DNA of 64,000 nt from Desulfovibrio litoralis DSM 11393 (GCF_900143255.1 NZ_FRDI01000002.1:69854-133853); one strand, 5' to 3'. Numbered from the stretch's first letter, positions 43,610 through 56,577 are shown. Notes: generated by a model from the sequence alone, not told the origin. Program-made: numbers and translations.

Positions 43610-44959
43610 ATGTTTTTTCCACCTTCTGCATGCATAAAACAACTCAATAACTTAGATACAACAGCAAGTTACGGAAAGGTAACCAAAGTTGTTGGTTTGG
43701 TCGCTGAGGGAAGCGGAATAGAAGCTCCTTTGGGTGCTGTTTGTCATATTATTCCTGAGGGCGTATCTTTTTTAAACGGAGAATTAAAAGACGATGCTGC
43801 TGCAAACATGATTGCTGCGGAAGTTGTCGGCTTTAGAGACGGAAAGTTACTGTTTATGCCTTACGGAGATTTAAGAGGCGTAAAACCCGGAAGTTTAATT
43901 CGCAATAGTAGTCTTCCGCCTTTGTTTCCCGTTGGAGCCGCCAGCCTCGGACATTCTTTTGATGCTTTTGGAAAACCATTAATGTCTGATCTTGTAATTA
44001 ACCTTGATGATGTTGTGCCTATTTATGCCTCACCTCCAAACCCATTGAGCAGGCCTCGTATTACTGATATTTTAGATGTTGGAGTGCGTACTATCAACGC
44101 TCTTTTAACTTTGGGCAAAGGACAAAGAGTTGGGATTATGGCGGGTTCGGGTGTTGGTAAATCGACTCTTATGGGAATGATGGCTCGCTATACTAAAGCT
44201 GATGTAAACGTTATTGCACTGATTGGTGAACGTGGGCGAGAAGTTCTTGAATTTATTGAGAAAGATTTAGGCCCTGAGGGAATGGCTCGCTCTGTTTTAA
44301 TTATTTCTACTTCTGATGAAAGTCCGCTTGTGCGTATGCGGGCGGCTTATGCTGCTACGGCTGTGGCGGAATATTTTAGAGATCAAGGGAAAGACGTTTT
44401 GTTAATGATGGACTCTGTTACTCGTTTTGCTATGGCAGCTCGTGAAATCGGTTTGGCAATCGGAGAACCACCGACAACAAAAGGTTATACTCCGACTGTT
44501 TTTGCCCAACTTCCCAAATTGCTTGAAAGAGCAGGGCGTAGTAGTAAAGGAACAATAACGGGTATTTATACTGTTTTGGTTGACGGAGATGATTTTAACG
44601 AACCGATCGCAGACAGTGTACGTTCCATTATTGACGGTCATATTGTTTTAACCAGAGAGCTGGCGGACCAGGGGCATTTTCCCGCTATTGACGTTTTGCG
44701 TTCAATCAGCCGTTTGCGGACGGATATTTGTGAACCGAATATTATTAATGCCGGTAGGAGAATTACTTCTTTAATGGCGACTTATAAACGAGTTGAGGAT
44801 ATGATTAATATTGGTGCTTATGTTTCCGGGTCAAACCATGAAATTGATAAAGCGATCGCCATGCGTGAAGATATTGCTTTATTTTTACAACAAAATGTTT
44901 CGGAACAACAAACGGTTGAAGAATCTTTTAGCAGTTTATTGGCTTTAGCTGCAAAGTAG
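43610..44959 (+). CDS. fliI: Flagellar export ATPase FliI (FliI/YscN family)
   Basis: Energises flagellar protein export. At 449 aa it has an F1-beta-like core with P-loop AGSGVGKST (about 179-187), IGERGREVLEFIEKDLG, Walker B LLMMDSVTRFA, the signature YTPTVFAQLPKLLERAGR, and DGDDFNEPIAD. The C-terminal RVEDMINIGAYVSGSNHEID segment is more typical of FliI than of type III secretion SctN. No other flagellar gene is in view on either side, which is unusual for fliI and leaves some doubt about the system it serves. Confidence 0.85.
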   Translation: MFFPPSACIKQLNNLDTTASYGKVTKVVGLVAEGSGIEAPLGAVCHIIPEGVSFLNGELKDDAAANMIAAEVVGFRDGKLLFMPYGDLRGVKPGSLIRNSSLPPLFPVGAASLGHSFDAFGKPLMSDLVINLDDVVPIYASPPNPLSRPRITDILDVGVRTINALLTLGKGQRVGIMAGSGVGKSTLMGMMARYTKADVNVIALIGERGREVLEFIEKDLGPEGMARSVLIISTSDESPLVRMRAAYAATAVAEYFRDQGKDVLLMMDSVTRFAMAAREIGLAIGEPPTTKGYTPTVFAQLPKLLERAGRSSKGTITGIYTVLVDGDDFNEPIADSVRSIIDGHIVLTRELADQGHFPAIDVLRSISRLRTDICEPNIINAGRRITSLMATYKRVEDMINIGAYVSGSNHEIDKAIAMREDIALFLQQNVSEQQTVEESFSSLLALAAK

Positions 44960-44995
44960 ATTATATGTTTCAAATTGATATTACGCAGTAAAAAC

Positions 44996-46141
44996 ATGGT
45001 ATTAACTACAGAATATAAAACAGAAATGATTCAGGATAACCCCGAGATAAAAAAAGGTATTCTTGTAACCAAGAGTGAAACTGGGCGTAAACTCATTAAT
45101 TTTTTAAGTTTACGTTTAGAAAAAATGCCTGATTGTACCATGTCTGTTTTGCAAAAGTGGATACGTAGCGGACAAGTTAGAGTAAACGGCGGGCGTTCAA
45201 CTCCGTATATTCCGCTAAAACAAGGTGATATTGTTAGAATTCCACCTTTTGCCATCTCTTATCTTAATAATAATGCGAGTTCGGAGCCTGAGTTGTTTGT
45301 TGGTTTGGAGTTACCTTTTCAAGGTAAAACGCAAGAATCTAATATTGCAGCCTGTTCCGAAAACCCTAAGTTGTTATTTCTTGAACCTGAATTACTTGTA
45401 TTTTTTAAACCTGCGGGTTTGGCGGTTCAACCGGGAAGCAATACGCATGACAGTTTATCTGAACGCTTAAAAAAATATTTTCAAGATACTTATTTTGTAC
45501 CTGCTCCTGCACATCGTTTGGATAAATTTGCCTCGGGTTTGGTGCTTTGTGGGCGTAATCAAGAGGCTCAACAACAGCTATCAAACTTATTAAACACCGA
45601 AAATATCAAGTTAGCTGGCGTTCTTAAAAACGGCGAGCTAGAGCAGTATGTTACCAATCAAAAAGAATTGATGCCATATTTTGAACTTTTGCCAAAGATA
45701 GTTCAAAGAACTTATTTGGTTTGGGTTCAAGGTCGTTTCCCTTTGGCTCAAGAAACTTTATTGCAAGATTATCTTTACCTTGATTATGATGCTAAAAGCC
45801 AAAAAGAGCTTGTTAAAGCCAGTTGTGTGAATAATGCAAAGGCTAAACTTGCTTTAAGTTTGGCAAAATGTCTTTGTGTTAAACAGCACCCTAAACTTGG
45901 GTTTTGTTCCTTGTTGGAAGTACAGCTTTTAAGCGGACGTAAACATCAGATTAGAGTACAGATGGCGAGTCGTTCTTTCCCTGTTTTGGGCGATTTTAAA
46001 TATGGTAATTTTCCCGTTGTGAGTGTTGATATTCAAAAAAAACTTTTTAAAGGTTTATTGTTGCATGCACAAAAGGTTGCCTTGCCTGATGGTCGCATTT
46101 TTTCGGCTTCTCCGCCGTGGAAAGATTTTTTTGCAGTATAA
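44996..46141 (+). CDS. RluC/RluD-family 23S rRNA pseudouridine synthase
   Basis: 381 aa from the ATG at 44996; a longer form from a TTG at 44975 lacks support. The N-terminal S4 domain (about 25-85: VLQKWIRSGQVRVNGGRSTP) is followed by the catalytic domain: LVFFKPAGLAVQPGS, then HRLDKFASGLVLCGRN with the catalytic Asp. Further on are VQRTYLVWVQGRF and LSGRKHQIRVQMAS. An insertion of ~30 residues separates HRLDK from QRTYL. It follows fliI by 36 bp and is probably co-transcribed. Confidence 0.9.
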   Translation: MVLTTEYKTEMIQDNPEIKKGILVTKSETGRKLINFLSLRLEKMPDCTMSVLQKWIRSGQVRVNGGRSTPYIPLKQGDIVRIPPFAISYLNNNASSEPELFVGLELPFQGKTQESNIAACSENPKLLFLEPELLVFFKPAGLAVQPGSNTHDSLSERLKKYFQDTYFVPAPAHRLDKFASGLVLCGRNQEAQQQLSNLLNTENIKLAGVLKNGELEQYVTNQKELMPYFELLPKIVQRTYLVWVQGRFPLAQETLLQDYLYLDYDAKSQKELVKASCVNNAKAKLALSLAKCLCVKQHPKLGFCSLLEVQLLSGRKHQIRVQMASRSFPVLGDFKYGNFPVVSVDIQKKLFKGLLLHAQKVALPDGRIFSASPPWKDFFAV

Positions 46142-46193
46142 AAAGCAGAAAAATAATTTTTAAAATTTTCAGTTGTCGTGATATTTTGTAATG

Positions 46194-46260
46194 CCTTATT
46201 CGTGGTTTTTAGAGTATCTTTCTGGTGCAAGCCACTATGAGATTATTGTGAAATAGCCTC
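46194..46260. mobile_element. MITE-like element, copy 6 (fragment)
   Basis: CCTTATTCGTGGTTTTTAGA, then a GCAAGCCACT block and a degenerate right end ATTGTGAAATAG. It corresponds to the right ~70 bp of copy 3 (CCTTATTCGTGGTTTTTGGA). The left half is missing. Confidence 0.6.
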
Positions 46261-46315
46261 TCATAGATTAATTTGAATAAAAGTTTTAACTAGTTAAAGA
46301 AAAAAGAGTATAATC

Positions 46316-49300
46316 ATGTTAAAACAAATAAAAGCCTCTGCCGGTTCGGGAAAAACTTATACACTCACCAGAGATTTTTTAACTTTATTAAAAGACTCAA
46401 AAGAAAGGCAGAGTGCGTTATGTCGTCTTTATAAAAAACAAGAACACAAGCCTTTACTCAAAAATACTCAGGCAAGCCTTTTTGACGAAACCTTATCTTA
46501 TGCGTGGTCTGATATTTTAGCTGTTACTTTTACCAATAAAGCGGCGGCTGAAATGAAAGAGCGTATTTTGAAGACATTAAAAACCTTTGCGTTAGCCCCT
46601 GACAATTTAGAACTCAAAAAACAGAAAAAAGATGAATTTACTTTGAGTAAGGGACAGGCGAAGAGCTGGCTTAAAAGAATTTTAGCGTCTTATGCCGCTT
46701 TAAATATTCGCACTATTGACAGTTTATTGACCCAGTTGGCTCGTTTGTCGGCGTTAGATTTATCTTTGCCCCCTGATTTTCAGCCGGCTTTTTCTTCTAA
46801 AGATTATTTTGATCCGGTTTATGATGCCTTGGTTTTAAGACTGGCTCAAGGAGATAGGGAATTAAACTCTTTATTTAGAGAGGCAATTCAAAGCTTATTG
46901 TTATATACAAACAGTCGAGGTTTTATTTTGCGTAAAGCTTTGACGGAACGCTTGCAAAGCTTAGTCGAACTTGGTTTTGTGAATATGCCGTTTTTGCAGG
47001 TTGAGAATGAACAGGCAAATTATTTTTCCCGTTTTTTAACTGTTAGTTCAGATGAACTTAAAACTCGTTTTAAAAAAATACATGGTCATTTTCAAAACAC
47101 AGCTCAAACACTTTCAAAAAATATTGCCGAAAACAATATCGCTTTGAGTAAAAATGCTTCAAACGCTTTGGGAAAAGCAATAAATTCCTATGGATTATCT
47201 ATTCCAAAATATTCTGCACTTTATGAAAAAGATAGCTTAGAGGCTTTAGTTCTCAAAAAAGATCAGGATAAAATTAACGCTTTTTTAGAAAAAGATTACC
47301 AAACGTTTAAAGATGCTTCTCAAATTCTTTATCAAAAAGGTGTTTTATATAAACTAATTCTTGAATATTTACCTTTTATTGAACTGGTTCAACCTGTTTT
47401 TTCAGAACTTTGTTCTTTGCAAGAAATACATGGTAAAATTCCGTCCGAAAGAATTTATAGCGGAGCCGGCGAAATAGTGAGTAGTGAGCTTGGTGTTTCT
47501 ACTGCGTTATGCCGTTTGGGAGCTAATTTGGCTCATGTTTTAATTGATGAATTTCAAGATACTTCACGCACTCAATGGCGAGCAATCGCCCCTTTAGCCG
47601 AAGAATGTATTTCTCGAGGCGGTTCTTTAATTTATGTGGGTGATGTTAAACAGGCAATTTATGGTTGGCGTGGCGGTGATGCTTCGTTATTTGATGAAGT
47701 TCCGGAATATAATGATTTAAAAAATAAAGTTATTGATTTTAAACAAGACAATTTAAAATATAATTGGCGGAGTAGTCGGGCTGTTGTTGAATTTAATAAT
47801 CACTTTTTCAATACCTTGGCAGATTATAAAAAAGCCTTCGCCGTGGCGGAAGAGATGTTGCCAAAAGAGACGCCAAACGCCGATATTTGTCTTTGTGCCG
47901 AACTTTTGCAACGTTCTTTTGAAGGTTCGGAACAAGCGCTTCCGCCAAGAACTATGCTTTTAGATGAACAAAATAAAGAAAATTTACAAGATTTAAAGAA
48001 AGATACGGAACAGCTTGAGAAAAAAGACTCTTTGCCTGCGGGTTTAGTACGTTTAAGTGTTGTTGAAGGTGCATCAAAAGGCGAAATCGAAGAAGCCGTG
48101 CGTATTCAACTGCAAAATACTTTAAAAGATATTATTCAAAGGCGTGGACAAAGCGGGATAGCAATTTTAGTCAGGAAAAACAAACAAGCTTCTCAAATAG
48201 CGGGGTGGTTAAGCGAACTAGGCTTACCTGTTGTTACAAATGCGAGTTTTTTGTTGTCGGAAAATCTATTGATTCAAGAGTTGATGGCATTTTTGAGATT
48301 TTTGGATAATCCCCAAGATGAACTTGCCTTTTGGACAATTATTTCAAGTCAAAACTTGTTTTTATCTCATGCCCGGTTTGAACGTGAATTTATTTTTTCT
48401 TGGTTGGCTGAATTAAAAATAAAATCCAATAAAGATAATAGCTTTGAACGTAATATAATATCCGCATTCAAAAACGATTTTCCCGTTTTGTGGACAAAGC
48501 TTTTCAAACCTTTTTTAAACAGTGCCTCATTTATGAACGCTTATGATTGCGTTTCTGAACTCATTCGCTGTTTTGATTTGATGAATTTATACACTGAACA
48601 ACAAGCCTATTTATCACGTTTTTTAGAAGTGTTACACTCGGGAGCAGAACAGGGATTTAGCTCTATTTGTGAGTTTTTGGGATATTGGAATGAGGTTTGT
48701 GAAAAAATACATCTACCGGCACCGGAAGATTTGAGTGCTATTCGTATTTTAACAATTCATAACTCAAAGGGTTTGGAATTTCCTGTTTTAATAGTGCCTT
48801 ATCATGATTCAGACAGTTCAAGCAATAAAGATGTAAAGCTGGTTGAGGGTGTTGTTGATGGGCAAGAGTTTTTACTGCCTTGTAAAAAAGAGATTGGTGA
48901 GTTGTGGTTTAAAGAAAAAGTGAAAAGTGTTTCCGAAACCTTAAATTTGCTTTATGTGGCTTGGACAAGAGCCGCAGAAGAAGCCCATTTATTCATTAAT
49001 CGTAGTGTAAAAAAATCAACGGAACAAAACACAATGGCTGATACAGCGGAAGAAAAGCTTTCTTCTTCTCCGACAATCAGGGGTATTGAAAAGATTCTTG
49101 AATTGAATAAGTTAGAATTAAAAAGAGGCGAAAGCTTAAGTTTTATTTCCGGTTTTGATAATAGGCATTATGATAAGTTTGGTGAAACTGAGTTGTTTAA
49201 GGGTTTTAATTCTATGGATAAACCTATTGATAACTTGGCGGATAAACCGAAAAGAGCAGATTATAATACAAATCAGAATTTGCAGTTGATTAAAGAACAG

Positions 49301-49855
49301 ATATTTGATTTAAACGCACAACACGATAAAATTGCGAGCTTCCAACCGATGCAGTGGTTGCCACGTTTAAAGATCTTTCGTAACCAACTTGAGGAATTTA
49401 ATTTTACGCCAAAACGCCGTGGAATGTTAGTTCATGCTTGTTTGGAACATTTATTTTTAACGGGAGATGATCGGCATGATGCTGAGGCTGCCGTGCGTTT
49501 GGGGCTTAGCGGTTTTCCCTTGCCTGTGCCTGATGTGGAGCAGATTTCTAAAGAGCTTGTGAACCTGTTGCTTTGGTTGATCAAAGAGCCACAGTTAAAA
49601 GATTGGTTGAAATATGGCGTAGCAGAACAAAACATTTTAGACGAAAATCAAAAATTACACAGAGTAGACCTGTTGGTTGATGACGGAAAGAGTATTTCGG
49701 TTGTGGAATATAAAACCGGCGGAAAAGAAGATGCACATATTCAACAAGTTAGGCGTTATTTAGGCTTGTTGGAAAAAATTTATCAAACAGGATATAGTTT
49801 TAATGCTTACCTTGTGTATTTAGATGAAAAAGAGATAGAGACTGTTACACAATAG
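46316..49855 (+). CDS. UvrD/RecB-like helicase-nuclease (AddA-like)
   Basis: 1179 aa, cytoplasmic double-strand-break processing. It is a superfamily 1A helicase with Walker A ASAGSGKTYTL (about 8-18), motif Ia VTFTNKAAAEMKERI, Walker B LIDEFQDTSRTQW, GDVKQAIYGWRGGD, and late motifs HNSKGLEFPVLIVPYHD and LLYVAWTRA. The C-terminus has RRGMLVHACLEHLF and VDLLVDDGKSISVVEYKTGG, the His, Asp and Glu-Tyr-Lys elements of a RecB/AddA nuclease domain. No addB is in view. It follows the MITE fragment by 55 bp. Confidence 0.88.
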   Translation: MLKQIKASAGSGKTYTLTRDFLTLLKDSKERQSALCRLYKKQEHKPLLKNTQASLFDETLSYAWSDILAVTFTNKAAAEMKERILKTLKTFALAPDNLELKKQKKDEFTLSKGQAKSWLKRILASYAALNIRTIDSLLTQLARLSALDLSLPPDFQPAFSSKDYFDPVYDALVLRLAQGDRELNSLFREAIQSLLLYTNSRGFILRKALTERLQSLVELGFVNMPFLQVENEQANYFSRFLTVSSDELKTRFKKIHGHFQNTAQTLSKNIAENNIALSKNASNALGKAINSYGLSIPKYSALYEKDSLEALVLKKDQDKINAFLEKDYQTFKDASQILYQKGVLYKLILEYLPFIELVQPVFSELCSLQEIHGKIPSERIYSGAGEIVSSELGVSTALCRLGANLAHVLIDEFQDTSRTQWRAIAPLAEECISRGGSLIYVGDVKQAIYGWRGGDASLFDEVPEYNDLKNKVIDFKQDNLKYNWRSSRAVVEFNNHFFNTLADYKKAFAVAEEMLPKETPNADICLCAELLQRSFEGSEQALPPRTMLLDEQNKENLQDLKKDTEQLEKKDSLPAGLVRLSVVEGASKGEIEEAVRIQLQNTLKDIIQRRGQSGIAILVRKNKQASQIAGWLSELGLPVVTNASFLLSENLLIQELMAFLRFLDNPQDELAFWTIISSQNLFLSHARFEREFIFSWLAELKIKSNKDNSFERNIISAFKNDFPVLWTKLFKPFLNSASFMNAYDCVSELIRCFDLMNLYTEQQAYLSRFLEVLHSGAEQGFSSICEFLGYWNEVCEKIHLPAPEDLSAIRILTIHNSKGLEFPVLIVPYHDSDSSSNKDVKLVEGVVDGQEFLLPCKKEIGELWFKEKVKSVSETLNLLYVAWTRAAEEAHLFINRSVKKSTEQNTMADTAEEKLSSSPTIRGIEKILELNKLELKRGESLSFISGFDNRHYDKFGETELFKGFNSMDKPIDNLADKPKRADYNTNQNLQLIKEQIFDLNAQHDKIASFQPMQWLPRLKIFRNQLEEFNFTPKRRGMLVHACLEHLFLTGDDRHDAEAAVRLGLSGFPLPVPDVEQISKELVNLLLWLIKEPQLKDWLKYGVAEQNILDENQKLHRVDLLVDDGKSISVVEYKTGGKEDAHIQQVRRYLGLLEKIYQTGYSFNAYLVYLDEKEIETVTQ

Positions 49856-49882
49856 TTTTTATCTGGTTTATCTCGGGAAGAC

Positions 49883-49940
49883 ACTCAACTCTAATTACGT
49901 ATAATGACAAAGTATGCAAAAAACAGTTTTGCAATGGTTC
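49883..49940. mobile_element. MITE-like element, copy 7 (fragment)
   Basis: Ends in CAAAAAACAGTTTTGCAATGG followed by TTC, the right end of the family with its subterminal hairpin (cited in part). The left is a degenerate AAGACACTCA. It abuts an orphan insertion-sequence end. Confidence 0.5.
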
Positions 49941-49960
49941 TATTTTAGGGGAAGTGAACA
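49940..49960 (-). repeat. Orphan insertion-sequence end
   Basis: The complement reads TGTTCACTTCCCCTAAAATAG, one mismatch from the putative IS3-type end at 13176-13196 and in opposite orientation. No transposase is nearby. Confidence 0.55.
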
Positions 49961-49983
49961 GTTTAAATAAAAAGTGGAATTAT

Positions 49984-50033
49984 AAAAAAAGACTGCCTGA
50001 TAAATAAGTTTATTCAGACAGTCTTTTTATTTT
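49984..50033. terminator. Bidirectional terminator between convergent genes
   Basis: Stem AAAAAAAGACTG(C)CTGA with TCAG(A)CAGTCTTTTT, A-rich on one side and T-rich on the other. It serves the helicase gene (plus) and the lactate-oxidation Fe-S gene (minus). Confidence 0.85.
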
Positions 50034-50045
50034 TAAACTAAGTGA

Positions 50046-51356
50046 TTAATTAAGAGAATCAGCATAAATTTCAATAGTATGCTTGACTCCTACCTTGTCT
50101 TTGTTTTGTGAAAGCACGTCAATCATTTGCATCATACAAGCAGGACAACCGGCGGTAACAATATCAGCACCTGAGTTTATGATATTATTGCGTTTACGTT
50201 GACCAATTTGTTTTGATAAATCATAATGATAGATGTTAAAGCTTCCGCCTGAACCACAACAGCGGTCGGCTTCAGCCATTTCAACGAATTCATATTTATC
50301 ATTCATACCTAAAATCTGGCGTGGTTCAGCACTAACGCCAAGTGATTTTTTCATATGACAAGAATCGTGATAAGTCAGTTTTGTTCCGCCTTTTGGCATT
50401 GATTCCGGCTTAACATTTAATATTTTTACTAAAAATTCATTAATATCCATAACTTTGTCATGGATAGCTTGAATTTTTTTACGTTCTGCGGGTTTAAAAT
50501 AATCTGCCATTGTCGTCCATACTTCTTTAAAAGTAGCGGTACAAGTGGCACAAGGTGTGATTAAATAATCAAACTCGCTGTTATCAAAGATTTCAAGGTT
50601 TTGGCGTACGAGTTTTTCAAAGCTTTGAATATCACCGGAAGCTAAAGGCGGAATTCCGCAACACGCCATTTTTTCAGGCATGCATACTCCAACTCCATGA
50701 TAATTAAAGACTTTTAAACAGGCTTCGCCAATTTGCGGAAGCATTTTATCAGTAACGCAACCCGGGAAGAAAAAGACCTTAGGCATTCCGGGACGACCGG
50801 GAACATTAAGGTTTTTGGCAATACTGTGAAAAGGCTTATCGGCAAGCTTAACAAAGTGGCGTTTTCCGATAATCGGGTCTAACATGGCGGCACAAGAAGC
50901 ACCTTGAATATCGCCCGTATCTTTAACCATCAAACCTTGGAACTTAGAGCCGATTGAGAGCAAAGAGTTAAAAATACCGGGGTTTGAGAGCATTCCCCTG
51001 AAGATAGCTTTTTGCAATAAAGACAAGCCTAAATATTCTTTAATGATAACTCTTGCGTTTAAGAAAATATCCATTAATTTTACGCCTGAGGGACAATTAG
51101 CCGCACAAGAACCGCATAACAAACAGCGGTTTAGTTTTTCGTTAACGCCTACAGGGTCAGAGATCATCTCGTTGGCAAGGTTTTCCAAGAGGGCGACTTT
51201 ACCTCTTGCGACATCTGCTTCTTTTAAGGTAGCACCATAAACGGGACAAACCGCCTGACACATACCACAACGCATACAGCTTACGAGGTTATCGTCAAGC
51301 TCCATAAGCATTTGTCTTAATTTTTTTAGTTTATCTGTGGACTGGTTTGACATCAA
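50046..51356 (-). CDS. Lactate/glycolate oxidase iron-sulfur subunit (GlcF/LutA-like CCG protein)
   Basis: 436 aa, the electron-transfer partner of the FAD subunit encoded 10 bp upstream. Two [4Fe-4S] ferredoxin motifs lie near the N-terminus (CMRCGMCQAVCP, about 23-34, and CLLCGSCAANCP, about 79-90). Two cysteine-rich CCG domains follow (MACCGIPPLASG and DRCCGSGGSFN, each with an upstream Cys). In Desulfovibrio this FAD/Fe-S pair sits beside pyruvate:ferredoxin oxidoreductase and works as a D-lactate dehydrogenase, so I favour lactate over glycolate. Confidence 0.9.
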   Translation of the reverse strand: MMSNQSTDKLKKLRQMLMELDDNLVSCMRCGMCQAVCPVYGATLKEADVARGKVALLENLANEMISDPVGVNEKLNRCLLCGSCAANCPSGVKLMDIFLNARVIIKEYLGLSLLQKAIFRGMLSNPGIFNSLLSIGSKFQGLMVKDTGDIQGASCAAMLDPIIGKRHFVKLADKPFHSIAKNLNVPGRPGMPKVFFFPGCVTDKMLPQIGEACLKVFNYHGVGVCMPEKMACCGIPPLASGDIQSFEKLVRQNLEIFDNSEFDYLITPCATCTATFKEVWTTMADYFKPAERKKIQAIHDKVMDINEFLVKILNVKPESMPKGGTKLTYHDSCHMKKSLGVSAEPRQILGMNDKYEFVEMAEADRCCGSGGSFNIYHYDLSKQIGQRKRNNIINSGADIVTAGCPACMMQMIDVLSQNKDKVGVKHTIEIYADSLN

Positions 51357-51365
51357 AGACTCCTT

Positions 51366-52754
51366 CTAAACAATCTTTTTGCTTGGGTTAAGCAAATATT
51401 TAGGATCAAGAGCTTTGCGTAAACGCTTAGAAAACTCGATAGTCGCACGGTTTGTTTCTTTTTCCATCCACTTGGCTTTTGCGATTCCTATTCCGTGTTC
51501 ACCGGATAAAGTTCCTTGAAGCTTAAGGGCAATATCAAAGATTTCGTCAACAGCTTTTTCAACTCTTTCAAACTCTTCTTTATTGCGACGATCGCAAAGT
51601 ATTGTTGGGTGAAGATTTCCGTCGCCGGCATGACCAAAAGTACCGATTGCAAGGTCGTATTTTTTGGCAATTTCGTTAAAGGCACGAATAGCGGCAGGAA
51701 TTTTAGAGCGTGGAACAGTCGCATCTTCGAGAACGGTAGTTGGCTTGGCACGAGCTAAAGCAGGTAATGCGTTGCGACGTGCTTCCCAAAGTTTATTTTT
51801 TTCAGCCGCATTTTGAGCTATTTTAACGTCAGTTGCCCCGGTTTTTTTACAGATTTCAACAACGGCATTAGCGTCGTCTTCTACTAACTGGATATGACCA
51901 CCGTCTACTTCAATCAATAAAATAGCAGCAGCATCAACAGGTAAACCGGCTTTGGTATAATCTTCAACGTATTTAATTGAATTAGCGTCCATTAACTCTA
52001 AAGTACAAGGTACAATATGAGCGGCGATAATGTTGGCAACAGTTTCAGAGGCTTTGTTAATATCGTCAAAAACAGCCATCATTGCTTTACTGGCTTTTGG
52101 AGGTGGAACAAGTTTAAGAATAATTTCGTTAAAAACTCCAAGAGTTCCTTCGCTGGCGATCATTAAACCCGCCATGTTGTAACCTGTTACACATTTGACG
52201 GTTTTAGAACCTGTTTTAACCAAGTTTCCTTCAACATCAAATATTTCCATACCCATAACGTAATCTTTGGTTACGCCATATTTTAAACCACGCAGACCGC
52301 CGGCGTTCATAGCAACGTTACCACCAAGGGTAGAAACGCTTTGTGAACCCGGATCAGGCGGGTAGAACAAGCCGACTTTTGCTACTTCGGCTGCAAATTG
52401 AGCAGTAACTACTCCGGGTTGAACTACGGCGTATAAGTCTTCTTGGTTAATTTCAAGAATTTTATTTAGAGCGTTGGTTAAAATTACAACTCCGCCTTCT
52501 TTTTCGGGAATTACTCCGCCTGAAAGGTTTGTGCCTGAACCACGAACGGTAATCGGTAAACCTTCTTCATAAGCAAGTTTAATAGTTTTTCCAAGTTGTT
52601 CCGAATTAGTAGGGCGTAAAACGGCTTGTGGAACAACCGGTTCTAATACTGCCGCATCATAAGAGTATGATTGACGATCGACTTCGCTTGTTAAGACGTT
52701 GTCTTTTCCTAAAATTGTTTCAAATTCTTTTATTAAAGAGGGATTTAAAGCCAT
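51366..52754 (-). CDS. FAD-binding D-lactate dehydrogenase / glycolate oxidase GlcD-like subunit
   Basis: 462 aa, VAO/PCMH-type flavoprotein oxidising lactate to pyruvate. FAD domain: TVRGSGTNLSGGVIP and PPDPGSQSVSTLGGNVAMNAGG, then LKYGVTKDYVMG. The C-terminal cap domain ends in GHAGDGNLHPTI and LSGEHGIGIAKAKWM, the conserved His-rich segments of the family. It lies downstream of pyruvate:ferredoxin oxidoreductase behind a hairpin. Product pyruvate is the next enzyme's substrate. Confidence 0.92.
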   Translation of the reverse strand: MALNPSLIKEFETILGKDNVLTSEVDRQSYSYDAAVLEPVVPQAVLRPTNSEQLGKTIKLAYEEGLPITVRGSGTNLSGGVIPEKEGGVVILTNALNKILEINQEDLYAVVQPGVVTAQFAAEVAKVGLFYPPDPGSQSVSTLGGNVAMNAGGLRGLKYGVTKDYVMGMEIFDVEGNLVKTGSKTVKCVTGYNMAGLMIASEGTLGVFNEIILKLVPPPKASKAMMAVFDDINKASETVANIIAAHIVPCTLELMDANSIKYVEDYTKAGLPVDAAAILLIEVDGGHIQLVEDDANAVVEICKKTGATDVKIAQNAAEKNKLWEARRNALPALARAKPTTVLEDATVPRSKIPAAIRAFNEIAKKYDLAIGTFGHAGDGNLHPTILCDRRNKEEFERVEKAVDEIFDIALKLQGTLSGEHGIGIAKAKWMEKETNRATIEFSKRLRKALDPKYLLNPSKKIV

Positions 52755-52827
52755 ATGATTATCCTTTTTAAGAAGTTTTCTAGTGTGTTAGATAAATTAT
52801 CTCTACCCTTTATATTGGGTATTATAA

Positions 52828-52866
52828 AAATCCGATAGTCAAAATTGTTTTTCAACTATCGGATTT
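52828..52866 (-). terminator. Intercistronic terminator-like hairpin after pyruvate:ferredoxin oxidoreductase
   Basis: Perfect 12-bp stem AAATCCGATAGT / ACTATCGGATTT with a 15-nt loop. On the minus strand it runs into TTTTTATAAT. It probably allows partial read-through to the lactate genes. Confidence 0.7.
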
Positions 52867-52915
52867 CAATATGTCAATAATTGAAAGTTAAAAAATTATA
52901 CTGAAAAGTAAAAAT

Positions 52916-56509
<3,594 letters not shown>

Positions 56510-56560
56510 TTAATATATTCAAGATAGACTGAATAGAGTAAAATGTTAAAATCAAAAACA

Positions 56561-56577
56561 TATAGAATTATTCTATA
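56561..56577. promoter_or_regulatory. Palindrome upstream of pyruvate:ferredoxin oxidoreductase
   Basis: TATAGAATTATTCTATA: perfect 8-bp arms around one central base, 70 bp before the start codon. Suitable size for a dimeric repressor site. It is AT-only apart from one G/C pair, so chance is possible. Confidence 0.35.

Noticed and set aside
47936-47947. GCGCTTCCGCCA, one base from the selC 3' end GCACTTCCGCCA, as a right attachment site
   Set aside because: It lies inside the coding sequence of the helicase in normal frame, matches only 11 of 12 bases and has no further similarity to the tRNA end.
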